Positions 33,841 to 42,437 of a stretch of 49,610 nt of DNA are shown in pieces. A model generated the notes under the pieces. That model worked only from the letters and a program-made list of their open reading frames with translations. It was not told the DNA's origin and did no database searches. The translations under genes and the position numbers were made by a program. Source of the stretch: Acidimicrobiia bacterium UBA5794 (GTDB lineage: Bacteria; Actinomycetota; Acidimicrobiia; Spongiisociales; UBA5794); NCBI GenBank assembly GCA_002418265.1, contig DIDS01000021.1, forward strand, positions 1 to 49,610, given 5' to 3'. Each line of letters begins with the position of its first letter. The stretch's first letter is position 1.

Positions 33841-34293
33841 CTACCCGAACCCGTGCTGACGCCACGCCTCGTACACGCCGATGGCCGCGGCGTTCGCAAG
33901 GTTCAGGGACCGTCCGCCCTCCGCGATCGGAATCCGTACCCGTTCAGTGATCCGAGGATGACCGAGCACCTCGGAAGCAAGTCCGTCGGATTCGCGTCCA
34001 AACAGCAGGCTGTCACCGGGCTCATACACCACGTCCGAGTACAGGACCGGGGCGTGGTGGGTGAAGGCAAAGATTCGTGATTCGTTCGTGTCGACATAGG
34101 CGTCGAAGGACTCATGCAGTGTCACCGACGCGAACTCGCGATAGTCGAGACCGGCCCGACGCATCCGTGCATCGTCAAGATCAAACCCGAGCGGTTCAAT
34201 CAGATGTAGCCGGCATCCTGTGTTGACGGTCAGGCGCATCAGGTTTCCCGTGTTTGGCGGGATTTCTGGCTGCCACAGGACCACATCGAACAT
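33841..34293 (-). CDS. trmL: tRNA (cytidine/uridine-34 2'-O)-methyltransferase
   Basis: 150 residues, a minimal SPOUT methyltransferase. Motifs: WQPEIPPNTGNLMRL (N-terminal family motif), GCRLHLIEPLGF, LLFGRESDGLA (motif 2, SAM knot) and IPIAEGGRSLNLANAAAIGVYE (motif 3, knot). TrmL methylates the wobble ribose of tRNA-Leu using S-adenosylmethionine. Start 3 nt after the stop of the upstream gene. Confidence 0.95.
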   Translation of the reverse strand: MFDVVLWQPEIPPNTGNLMRLTVNTGCRLHLIEPLGFDLDDARMRRAGLDYREFASVTLHESFDAYVDTNESRIFAFTHHAPVLYSDVVYEPGDSLLFGRESDGLASEVLGHPRITERVRIPIAEGGRSLNLANAAAIGVYEAWRQHGFG

Positions 34294-34296
34294 GAG

Positions 34297-34902
34297 TCAT
34301 TCCTCGCCGCGGAGTGCCTTTTCGTGCAACAGCATGAAGGACAGGGCAGGGTCGTTTGATTGAACGGACTTGACGATCTCCCAGTTGTTGCGGAGTTGCG
34401 TGGTCATCCATTCCATGATGTGTCCGAGGCTGCACCACGTGTAGCGGGGGTTCGGTTCGGTTGGTGCCTTTGACGCAAACACCATGAGCCTGAGCCGAAT
34501 GCCGCCGGGGTGCATGGCGTTCCCAGTTTCGATCAGCTCTCGAACAAGAAGGTCCGCCACGTCGGGTTTGATCTTGCCGACCCGGCCAATGGCCGCACGG
34601 AGTACCAGAGGATCCCGAGCAGCTCGATTGAGGTCGGCGGCTCCCTCTTTCACCTCACCGATGATGACATCGATCGTCCGATCCGACGGTGCAAGGACTG
34701 GATCAGGTACCACCTCGAACCCGCCTGTGGTGCCATTCACACTGATCGAACCCGCACCGGGAAACCGGACTGCGAGAACATCGACGTCGGTGAGGGTCCG
34801 TGGATTCTCCGTGTCCATGAACTCGAGTACCGGATATTCGGTCACCGTGAAGAACCCGTTCATGTAGAGATAGCTCTGTACAAGCGAAACCGCGGTGTCC
34901 AT
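34297..34902 (-). CDS. Uncharacterised protein with a PD-(D/E)XK nuclease-like motif
   Basis: 201 residues, soluble. After an N-terminal helix (SYLYMNGFFTVTEYPVLEF), residues about 38-46 read DVDVLAVRFP and about 80-86 IIGEVKEG, i.e. an acidic residue on one strand and E-x-K on the next, the spacing of PD-(D/E)XK nuclease folds; ADLNRAARDP follows. The rest is helical. No named family recognised; nuclease activity is inference from the motif. First gene of an operon with trmL and the thioesterase. Confidence 0.75.
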   Translation of the reverse strand: MDTAVSLVQSYLYMNGFFTVTEYPVLEFMDTENPRTLTDVDVLAVRFPGAGSISVNGTTGGFEVVPDPVLAPSDRTIDVIIGEVKEGAADLNRAARDPLVLRAAIGRVGKIKPDVADLLVRELIETGNAMHPGGIRLRLMVFASKAPTEPNPRYTWCSLGHIMEWMTTQLRNNWEIVKSVQSNDPALSFMLLHEKALRGEE

Positions 34903-35035
34903 TGCCGCAGCCTATCGAGGACTGACGTCTGAAAGGTGACTCCGCCACGATGGCCGGCAGATTCGTTGAGCCCTGCCGTCGGGTCTTGTGGCAGACTGGC
35001 GCGATGCGGCACAACGACACGTCCGAAGTTGATCA

Positions 35036-36190
35036 ATGACGACGTTTCGCGGGGCGGTGCTGCGCGAACGGGGACTTCCTCGGCCCTATGTCGAGTCACG
35101 TCCGCTTGAGATCGTCGAGCTTGAGCTCCCTGATCCGGGACCCGGTGAGATTCTCGTCAAGATCGGGGCAGCGAGCCTGTGTCGATCAGATCTGTCCGTC
35201 GTCACGGGTGCACGTGTGTGGCCGCTACCGATGGTGATCGGGCATGAGGCAGCGGGCCAAGTCGTCGCGGTCGGTCCCGGTGTTGTCAGTCTTCAAGCTG
35301 GCGACGACGTTGTTCTCGTCTACCTGCCCCAGTGCGGCGTCTGCGATGACTGCCGGCGCGGTGAACCGTGGCTGTGCGATGTTGGCATGGCGGCGAACCG
35401 CAAGGGGGAACTGCTGACGGGTGGTACCCGCCTCACCCATCACGGTGAGGCGATCCACCACCACATGGGGGTGGCGGCGTTCGCCGAGTATGCCCTCGTA
35501 GCAGCTGCCTCGGCTGTGAAGGTACCGCCCGGGCTGCCAGCCAAGGACACCTGTGTCTTCGGCTGTGCCGTCCTCTGCGGCGCAGGAACCGCGCTCAACA
35601 CCTCAGGAATCTCCTCCGGTCAGTCTGTCGCGGTCATCGGGCTGGGAGCAGTGGGGCTTTCGGCCGTTCTCGGAGCGAAAGCAGCAAACGCTGAGAAGAT
35701 CGTCGCGATTGACCGTCTCGACGCCAAACTTCTCACGGCGATATCGCTTGGTGCAACCGAGGCGGTGCTCGCCAACGAAGACACACGCGCCCGTGTGCTG
35801 ACACAGACAGGTGGGGGTGTCGACCATGCAATAGAAGCTTCCGGCACCAAAGAAGGTTTTGATCTCGCCGCGAGCCTCGTACGGCGAGGCGGCACGGTGA
35901 GCACATTGGGCCTTCCCGCACCGGAAGTGTTTCACGAACTCGTCCTGGCCCCTCTGGTCGCCAATGGCGTCACCATTCGGGGCAGCTACCTCGGGTCATG
36001 TGACACGGCTCGTGACGTTCCGCGGTTCCTTGAGCTGTATCAATCCGGGAGACTTCCCGCAGAGCAGCTCGTCTCGCACCACATCGCGTTGGAGGACATC
36101 AACTCGGCGCTCGACCGTCTTGCTGACGGCGAAGCCCTCCGCCAGGTGATCGAATTCGAGACGGCCCCCCTGCGTCGCTGCGCCTGCTGA
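35036..36190 (+). CDS. Zinc-dependent medium-chain alcohol dehydrogenase
   Basis: 384 residues. Catalytic zinc ligands Cys49 (SLCRSD), His70-Glu71 (IGHEAAG) and a Cys in VFGCAVLCGAG; structural zinc site Cys100, 103, 106 and 114. Rossmann motif VIGLGAVGLSAVLG and DRLDAKL bind NAD. Closest to class III/aryl-alcohol-type MDRs, substrate unknown. The last residues (PLRRCAC) are encoded by the adjoining palindromic repeat and the TGA lies in the loop of a hairpin, so the natural C-terminus probably ended near IEFETA. Confidence 0.93.
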   Translation: MTTFRGAVLRERGLPRPYVESRPLEIVELELPDPGPGEILVKIGAASLCRSDLSVVTGARVWPLPMVIGHEAAGQVVAVGPGVVSLQAGDDVVLVYLPQCGVCDDCRRGEPWLCDVGMAANRKGELLTGGTRLTHHGEAIHHHMGVAAFAEYALVAAASAVKVPPGLPAKDTCVFGCAVLCGAGTALNTSGISSGQSVAVIGLGAVGLSAVLGAKAANAEKIVAIDRLDAKLLTAISLGATEAVLANEDTRARVLTQTGGGVDHAIEASGTKEGFDLAASLVRRGGTVSTLGLPAPEVFHELVLAPLVANGVTIRGSYLGSCDTARDVPRFLELYQSGRLPAEQLVSHHIALEDINSALDRLADGEALRQVIEFETAPLRRCAC

Positions 36191-36342
36191 CGCAGGCGAC
36201 GCTCCGCGTCCCCCCGCTCCGCGGGAGGACGGAAGAAGAACGAAGCCGGAGGACGGGACACCCATGGAACCGTCCCCCCGCCCGCGGGGGGACGCGACGA
36301 GCACACGGTTGGGAAGCAACTCCAACGTCTGCGATAGCAGAC
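36181..36342. repeat. Palindromic repeat cluster after the alcohol dehydrogenase
   Basis: CGCCTGC-TGAC-GCAGGCG (36181-36198) contains the dehydrogenase stop codon in its loop. Two copies of the hairpin unit follow, at 36208-36230 and 36272-36293 (the second perfect), separated by GAACGAAGCCGGAGGACGGG. GTCTGC-GATA-GCAGAC lies at 36327-36342. No gene seen. Confidence 0.75.
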
Positions 36343-36389
36343 ACAGCGAGAAAGCAGGGGCATCCCACAGCCGGAAGCAGGGGATCCAA

Positions 36390-36752
36390 TCAGCTTGTGG
36401 TGGGACGGAAGTGGGTCCAGACGAGGGCCACGATTCTCCAGGCGATCATCAGGCCGATGATCCAACCTGCAGAGACGAGGATGAACGTCGTCGCCGTGCC
36501 GTCGTCGAATACAAGGCCGCGGATGAGCATGCCGCCGACGAGAGTGATGACTCCGAGCACCAGCCCTACCAGCAGGTTCGTGGGATTCCGCCATGCCCTC
36601 ATCGCAACGATGCCAACCCCCAAAGCGATGAGGAAAGGGATCGAAATTCGGATGACCTCACCCCAGTCGGAGTTGAAACCGTGGGTATCACGACCGACGA
36701 CTGCAAACGAGACAATGATCGCCGCGTCAAGGACCCAGAACCACTTCTTCAT
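36390..36752 (-). CDS. DUF3054 membrane protein
   Basis: 120 residues, four helices. The N-terminal LDAAIIVSFAVVGRDTHG is the DUF3054 hallmark (Asp, GRxxH), with RNPTNLLVGLVLG and the later GLVFDDGTATTFILVS between helices. Function unknown; common in actinobacteria and haloarchaea. Divergent from the acyl-CoA dehydrogenase gene, about 100 nt apart. Confidence 0.9.
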   Translation of the reverse strand: MKKWFWVLDAAIIVSFAVVGRDTHGFNSDWGEVIRISIPFLIALGVGIVAMRAWRNPTNLLVGLVLGVITLVGGMLIRGLVFDDGTATTFILVSAGWIIGLMIAWRIVALVWTHFRPTTS

Positions 36753-36851
36753 GCACACAAGGATATGGATGGTCTGCTCACCGATCGCTGCCGGCACCTC
36801 TGGCGTAGTATTCCCGGCGACCGACGCTCAACCAGGGCACAAGGAGCAGCG

Positions 36852-37994
36852 ATGGATTTCGCCTTCAACGACGAGCACCAGGCTCTTCGCGCAATGGTCA
36901 GGGAGTTCGCCGAGTCGCGGATCGCACCGAATGCCGAAGCGTGGGATCGAGACCACCACTTCCCCGTCGATGTCGTGCGTGAGATGGGCGAACTCGGCCT
37001 CTTTGGCATCACAGCCGACGAGCGTTGGGGCGGCGCAGGTGCCGACTTCACGAATCTCTGCATTGCGATCGAAGAGCTCGCACGGGTTGATCAGTCAATG
37101 GCCATCACCCTCGAAGCGGGCGTCAGTCTGGGAATCAACCCGATCCACGAGTTCGGTTCCGAAGAACTGAAAGAGCGATGGCTACCTGACCTCGTTGCGG
37201 GGCGTGCTCTCGCCGGGTTCGGACTGACCGAGCCAGGAGCTGGATCAGACGCTGCGGCCACGGCAACCCGCGCCGTACTCGACGGCGATGAGTGGGTCAT
37301 CAACGGCGCAAAGGCGTTCATAACGAACTCGGGTACCGACATCACAAGCCTCGTCACGATCACCGCCCGAACCGGACCGGACGAAATCTCGTGCATCGTC
37401 GTGCCAGCGGGGACACCGGGATTCACGGTTGAACCGGCGTATCGCAAGATGGGGTGGCGAGCATCCGACACCCACGGCCTGGTGTTCGAGGACTGCCGTG
37501 TCCCTGCGACCAACCTCGTGGGTGAACGCGGTCGTGGATTCCAACAATTCCTCTCAACACTTGACGACGGACGGATCGCCATCGGGGCGATGGCGGTGGG
37601 GGTTCTCCAATGTTGCCTCGAGCAGTCGGTTGCGTACGCAAAGGAGCGCGAGTCAATGGGCAAACCGATCGGTTCTTACCAGGCGGTCGCGTTCAAGTGC
37701 GCCGACATGGAGGTGATGACCGAGGCAGCTCGACTGCTCGTCTACAAGGCCGCGTGGCTCAAGGAACAAGGGGGGCCGTTCAAGCAGGAAGCCGCGGTCG
37801 CCAAGCTGTATGCATCCGAAGCAGCAATCACCGCAACTCGCGAAGCGACACAGGTGTTTGGTGGTGCTGGCTTCATGGACGAGACACTCGTGTCGCGCCA
37901 ATACCGAGATGCCAAGGTTCTCGAGATTGGTGAGGGAACTTCCGAGGTGCAGCGGCTTGTGATCAGCCGAGGTCTCGGTCTACCTGTCAGCTGA
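36852..37994 (+). CDS. Acyl-CoA dehydrogenase
   Basis: 380 residues, standard length; ATG preceded by AAGGAG. FAD and substrate motifs: GFGLTEPGAGSDAAA (about 122-136), WVINGAKAFITNSG and RYRDAKVLEIGEGTSE-like C-terminus, where Glu361 of EGTSEVQ is the catalytic base of short/medium-chain enzymes. It oxidises acyl-CoA to enoyl-CoA, passing electrons to ETF. Chain-length preference cannot be deduced. 3' end overlaps the convergent menC gene by 8 nt. Confidence 0.95.
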   Translation: MDFAFNDEHQALRAMVREFAESRIAPNAEAWDRDHHFPVDVVREMGELGLFGITADERWGGAGADFTNLCIAIEELARVDQSMAITLEAGVSLGINPIHEFGSEELKERWLPDLVAGRALAGFGLTEPGAGSDAAATATRAVLDGDEWVINGAKAFITNSGTDITSLVTITARTGPDEISCIVVPAGTPGFTVEPAYRKMGWRASDTHGLVFEDCRVPATNLVGERGRGFQQFLSTLDDGRIAIGAMAVGVLQCCLEQSVAYAKERESMGKPIGSYQAVAFKCADMEVMTEAARLLVYKAAWLKEQGGPFKQEAAVAKLYASEAAITATREATQVFGGAGFMDETLVSRQYRDAKVLEIGEGTSEVQRLVISRGLGLPVS

Positions 37995-39000
37995 CGATCT
38001 CGGTCAGGTCGTAGGTCGCGACAAGATATCGCCCGATCGCCCCGGGTTCGGGGTCCATGCCGATACCCGGACCCGACGGCAGCTCGATCTCGCCGTCGAC
38101 GACCGACTGGTGAACGACATCTTTCTCCAGATACCAGTCTGCAGGAGCAACATCAGAGGCGAATGCGGTTGGTATCGCAGCGAGCAGGTTGGTGAATGCC
38201 CGACCAATACCGGATTCGAGGAGTCCCGAAGCTCTCCAACGCTTTCCGAGTGCCTCGGCGACCCCGATCGTCTCGAGAGCCCCCTCCCATCCCAGTCGAC
38301 CGGGTTTGACGACGACACCGTCGATCATCGGAGAAATCAGATGTTCCGCGGCATCAGTTGGGGACCGCACCGACTCGTCAGCGAACACCGGGACGTCGAT
38401 CGCCTCTTTCAGGAGTCGAAGAGCTCGATCATTCCCAAGGTCGCAGGGTTGTTCCACGTACACGATGGCGAGATCTGCCAGCCGTGACAGTTCACCGATC
38501 GAGTCCTCGTCGAACGACCCATTTGCATCAACTCCGAGAACGCACTCGGGATGATTTTCCCTGATCTGGAGCACATGATCGACCTCTCCGGGGGCAACCT
38601 TCAGTTTGAAACGGGCCACATGCTGGTCGATCGCTGCTCGAACGACGGCGACCGGATCCGTGTCGAGGCCCACAGCAAGCGACTGTGGAAGGTGCGTGCG
38701 TGTCGCCCCGATGGTCGAGGCAAGCGACTCGCCCCGCATCCGAGCGTTGAGATCAACACGTGCCTGAGAGATTCCGGCCGCAAGCACAGGGGACACCGAG
38801 TCCGATTCGACGCTCGCGACCAGATCCTCCATTGACTCATCCTGCCCGGGGAACGGGGATGCCTCTCCCCATCCGGCCAACCCGTCGCTCGTGATCTTGA
38901 TGAGACCGATATCTCGAATCCCGACGGTGACCTGTGCATTCCGAAAGTCGGTGCGCATGGGTATCGACAGATGGTGGAGTATCGCACTCAATTCGGCCAT
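37987..39000 (-). CDS. menC: o-Succinylbenzoate synthase (enolase superfamily)
   Basis: 337 residues. Enolase-superfamily catalytic set: K132-x-K134 (FKLKV), metal ligands Asp158 (VDANGS), Glu183 (VEQP) and Asp208 (ADES), and Lys232 (VVKPGRLG). This arrangement is that of MenC, which dehydrates SHCHC to o-succinylbenzoate in menaquinone synthesis. N-acylamino-acid racemase is the usual alternative in this subgroup. No other men genes are adjacent. Confidence 0.88.
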   Translation of the reverse strand: MAELSAILHHLSIPMRTDFRNAQVTVGIRDIGLIKITSDGLAGWGEASPFPGQDESMEDLVASVESDSVSPVLAAGISQARVDLNARMRGESLASTIGATRTHLPQSLAVGLDTDPVAVVRAAIDQHVARFKLKVAPGEVDHVLQIRENHPECVLGVDANGSFDEDSIGELSRLADLAIVYVEQPCDLGNDRALRLLKEAIDVPVFADESVRSPTDAAEHLISPMIDGVVVKPGRLGWEGALETIGVAEALGKRWRASGLLESGIGRAFTNLLAAIPTAFASDVAPADWYLEKDVVHQSVVDGEIELPSGPGIGMDPEPGAIGRYLVATYDLTEIVS

Positions 39001-39122
39001 TCAGCTCTCACAAACGGTGGATCAGTTGCCGGATCACGATAGTGACGAGCGGGAGGCCGGAAACTCTCACCAGATCCTGTGTGCTTGGCTCATCTCGTGC
39101 TTGCCATCTGTTGGAGACCATG

Positions 39123-39171
39123 GAGACTCGTGAGTCCAAATCGCCAAGCGCGATCTGGACTCACGAGTCTC
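39123..39171 (-). terminator. Long hairpin between a secreted-protein gene and menC
   Basis: GAGACTCGTGAGTCCA (39123-39138) and TGGACTCACGAGTCTC (39156-39171) form a perfect 16-bp stem; inside, ATCGC/GCGAT adds five pairs around loop CAAGC. It lies downstream of the minus-strand gene ending at 39201 and upstream of menC, so it most likely ends that transcript. No T-run follows. Confidence 0.65.
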
Positions 39172-39200
39172 GCCAGGCCTTGATGCGAGACTCCGATGAA

Positions 39201-39515
39201 TCAGGTATTTCCGTTGCCTTCGCCTTCGGATCCACATTGGGTTCCGTCATACCCACGCTTGTTCGCGGGCCCTGCTTTCCCGTCGTAGCCTGTCGCCTCT
39301 TCGTCATACTGCTGGTGCTCTGACGGCCCTCCCTTTCCATGGCCACGAGTCCATCCCTGGTTCACATGAACCAGAATGATGGGATTTGATGCTGAGCCAG
39401 TGTGGTGGCACACCCATGTCTTGTCGTGAGCGTTGCCGTTGTTGCCGGCCGATGCCGGAGCCGCGACCAACATCAATACCAAGACAAGAACCCATATGAG
39501 CGCGATCTTGCGCAT
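39201..39515 (-). CDS. Small secreted protein
   Basis: 104 residues; GGAAGGAG precedes the ATG. Signal peptide to about residue 23 (cleavage after APASA). The mature part DKTWVCHHTGSASNPIILV continues into GHGKGG and a polar Gly-rich tail with one more Cys (GTQCGSEG). The C-H-x-T-G-S..NP pattern occurs in small secreted domains with a 'CHxTGS' motif in many actinobacteria. Function unknown; two cysteines could form one disulfide. Confidence 0.82.
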   Translation of the reverse strand: MRKIALIWVLVLVLMLVAAPASAGNNGNAHDKTWVCHHTGSASNPIILVHVNQGWTRGHGKGGPSEHQQYDEEATGYDGKAGPANKRGYDGTQCGSEGEGNGNT

Positions 39516-39627
39516 AGCCTTCTCCTTCCACTGTCCGTGTTGACACGGACACCCTCTGCAACAATACACGTCCACACTCGTGGGCGGAATGGTTCCTTCG
39601 CGAGCGCCAGATCCGGGGGTCGGACGG

Positions 39628-42267
39628 TCAGTGTGGTTGCTCGGGCGACGCCACTTGGGCGACCGCGAGCCTCGCCAGGGGTACTCGGAAGGGTGAACAC
39701 GACACGTAGTCGAGTCCGACCTGTGAAAAGAAGTCGACCGATGCGGGGTTTCCGCCGTGCTCGCCGCAGACGCCGATGTGGATCTCGGGATTGGCTTCCC
39801 TTGCGGCCTTGGTCGCCAATGCGACAAGGGCACCGACACCTTCAACATCAATCTGGACGAATGGGTCAGCGTCGATCAGCCCGTGGATCACATAGCCCGG
39901 TAGGAACCGGGAGGAGTCGTCTCGACTCAGGCCGAGCGTTGTCTGAGTCAGATCGTTCGTTCCGAAACTCAGGAAGTCAGCTTCGGCTGCAATCTCACCT
40001 GCGATGAAACAGGCCCTCGGCAGTTCGATCATCGAACCGATCGTGAAGTCCACACGCTCCCCGAGATCGGCGAACACCGCCTCAGCGGTTTCAACGATGA
40101 CCTGTTTCTGATTCCGGTATTCCGTGACATATGCGACGAGGGGAACCATGATCTCTGGACGTACGTCGATCCCGCGGCCCTTCGCCTTGACCGCGGCCGT
40201 GAGAATTGCCCTCGTTTGCATCGCGGTGATTTCTGGATGCGAGACCCCGAGTCGCACTCCCCTGTGCCCAAGCATCGGATTGGCTTCGGCAAGGTGGTCG
40301 GTTCTGACGAGCAGATCGCGCAGGTATGTGAGCCGCTCCTCAGGATTACCGTTACCGTCCTCCCCCTGTTTGGGACCTTCAAGCTCCAGACGGAGGATCT
40401 CTTCGAACGTGTCCGATCGGTTGGGAAGAAATTCGTGAAGTGGTGGGTCGAGCAGTCTGATGGTGACCGGGAGTCCGTCCATTTCGGCGAAGATGGCGAG
40501 GAAGTCATCAGTCTGGAACGGCTCGACAACCGCAAGGGCCTCAGCACGCGCCTCACTGTCAGGTGCCATGATCATCGCCCTCACCGCCTCGATGCGATTC
40601 GCATCAAAGAACATGTGCTCGGTTCGGCACAGCCCGATCCCCTCCGCCCCGAATTCCCGGGCCTGGGCTGCCTCAGCCGGTGTATCAGCGTTGGTGCGGA
40701 CACCCATCGTCGAGAGTTCCGATGCCCAATCCAGGAGGGTTGAGAAGTAGTCATCTTGAACCGCGTCGACGGTTGGAATGACACCGAGATAAACCAATCC
40801 AGCCGAACCATCCACCGTGACGAAGTCACCAACCGATGCGGTCCCGTTCGGTGTCTTGATGGTCCCGGCTTCCTCATCGATCGTGAGGTCCTTGCACCCA
40901 ACGACACAACACATCCCCATGCCACGGGCGACAACTGCGGCATGCGATGTCATCCCTCCCCGTGCGGTGACGATGGCACGTGATGCGACCATGCCATGGA
41001 AATCGTCAGGACTCGTCTCGTCACGGATGAGAACGACATCGTGTCCTTCGGCGGCAAGACGCTCTGCGTCGTCGGCGGTGAGCGCGATGATCCCTGACGC
41101 TCCACCGGGGCTTGCTGCCAGCCCACTGGCAAACACCAGATCAGTCTCAGCCGCCTTCACAACCGGATGGAGGAGTTCGTCGAGTTCGCTCGGGGCAACC
41201 CTGGACACGGCATCGGCCCGGGAGATCAACCCCTCGTTTGCCATGTCAACCGCACATCGGACCGCGCTGCGTCCCGCGCGTTTGCCACGCCGGGTCTGGA
41301 GCATCCAGAGCTTCCCGCTCTCGACGGTGAACTCGATGTCTTGCATGTCCTTGTAGTACTCCTCAACGGTACGGGCAGATTCCTCAAGGACGCGATAGGC
41401 ATCGGGTTGGTGCTCCGCAAGTGCCGAAACAGGGAGCGGCGTTCGCATACCCGAGACGATGTCTTCTCCCTGGGCCTGTGGCAGGTATTCACCCCACAGC
41501 TTGGGTTCCCCAGATGTTGGATCTCGTGTGAAAACCACACCGGTACCCGAGTCCTCACCGATGTTGCCAAACACCATCACCTGGACGTTGGCAGCAGTGA
41601 ACAGATCATCGGGTATCCCGTTCGCAGAGCGATAATCGACCGCTCTGCGGTTCATCCAAGACTTGAAGATTGCAACAATCGAACGCTGCAACTGCGTCAT
41701 TGGATCCGACAACACGATGTCACCGGTCTTTGCCTCAATGATGGACTTGAGCTCCGAGACCGCAAACTGTGGATCGTCTGCGACACCGTGAACGATCCCC
41801 GAGTCGATTCCGAGGACCACATCTGCGTACATTTGCAGAAACCGACGATATGCATCCCATGCGAACGGTTCGTCGCCGGTAAGCGCTGCCAGACCCACCA
41901 CCGTATCGTCGTTCATCCCAAGGTCGAGAAGGGTGTCCATCATCCCGGGCATCGAAACCGGTGAACCAGAACGTACGGACAGCAAAAGCGGGTTTGATGG
42001 GTCAGCGAACCGTTTGCCGGTCACCGCTTCAAGATCGGCAACCGCGGTCTCCACCTGTGACCACAGACCTTCAGGGACCACACCACCAGCGTCATAAAAG
42101 GCCCGACAGGCCTCGGTGGTGATCGTGAAACCGGGAGGAACCGGAAGCCCGATCTGGGTCATCGCTGCCAGACCGGCACCCTTTCCTCCGAGCAGGTCAC
42201 GCTGCGTCTCGTCCGCGTCCTTGAAGTGTGCTACCCAATTTGTGTGCTGCTGGCCCGTGCGTGTCAC
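39628..42267 (-). CDS. ppdK: Pyruvate, phosphate dikinase
   Basis: 879 residues, full-length three-domain PPDK. The N-terminal ATP-grasp includes LLGGKGAGLAAMT and LLLSVRSGSPVSMPGMMDT. The central phospho-carrier motif is GGMTSHAAVVARGMG with His442, preceded by the regulatory Thr440. The C-terminal PEP/pyruvate barrel has SFGTNDLTQTTLG and the catalytic Cys834 in GVCGEHGG. It interconverts ATP + Pi + pyruvate and AMP + PPi + PEP, giving PEP for gluconeogenesis or pyrophosphate-linked glycolysis. GTG start at 42267. No PPDK regulatory-protein gene adjoins. Confidence 0.97.
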   Translation of the reverse strand: MTRTGQQHTNWVAHFKDADETQRDLLGGKGAGLAAMTQIGLPVPPGFTITTEACRAFYDAGGVVPEGLWSQVETAVADLEAVTGKRFADPSNPLLLSVRSGSPVSMPGMMDTLLDLGMNDDTVVGLAALTGDEPFAWDAYRRFLQMYADVVLGIDSGIVHGVADDPQFAVSELKSIIEAKTGDIVLSDPMTQLQRSIVAIFKSWMNRRAVDYRSANGIPDDLFTAANVQVMVFGNIGEDSGTGVVFTRDPTSGEPKLWGEYLPQAQGEDIVSGMRTPLPVSALAEHQPDAYRVLEESARTVEEYYKDMQDIEFTVESGKLWMLQTRRGKRAGRSAVRCAVDMANEGLISRADAVSRVAPSELDELLHPVVKAAETDLVFASGLAASPGGASGIIALTADDAERLAAEGHDVVLIRDETSPDDFHGMVASRAIVTARGGMTSHAAVVARGMGMCCVVGCKDLTIDEEAGTIKTPNGTASVGDFVTVDGSAGLVYLGVIPTVDAVQDDYFSTLLDWASELSTMGVRTNADTPAEAAQAREFGAEGIGLCRTEHMFFDANRIEAVRAMIMAPDSEARAEALAVVEPFQTDDFLAIFAEMDGLPVTIRLLDPPLHEFLPNRSDTFEEILRLELEGPKQGEDGNGNPEERLTYLRDLLVRTDHLAEANPMLGHRGVRLGVSHPEITAMQTRAILTAAVKAKGRGIDVRPEIMVPLVAYVTEYRNQKQVIVETAEAVFADLGERVDFTIGSMIELPRACFIAGEIAAEADFLSFGTNDLTQTTLGLSRDDSSRFLPGYVIHGLIDADPFVQIDVEGVGALVALATKAAREANPEIHIGVCGEHGGNPASVDFFSQVGLDYVSCSPFRVPLARLAVAQVASPEQPH

Positions 42268-42437
42268 GCTGTGTGTCTCCCACCCCGCTGTATGTGCCAG
42301 GCCAGACTCTACCGGTCATTGGGTGCACGGCGAATCGAGCGAGCCGGGCCGACCAAACCCAGCAGGCTGGAACTTTGATCACTATTATCGCATCTGTCGC
42401 TGGGCACCACACTGGGCTTCACATTCAGGAGGCACTC

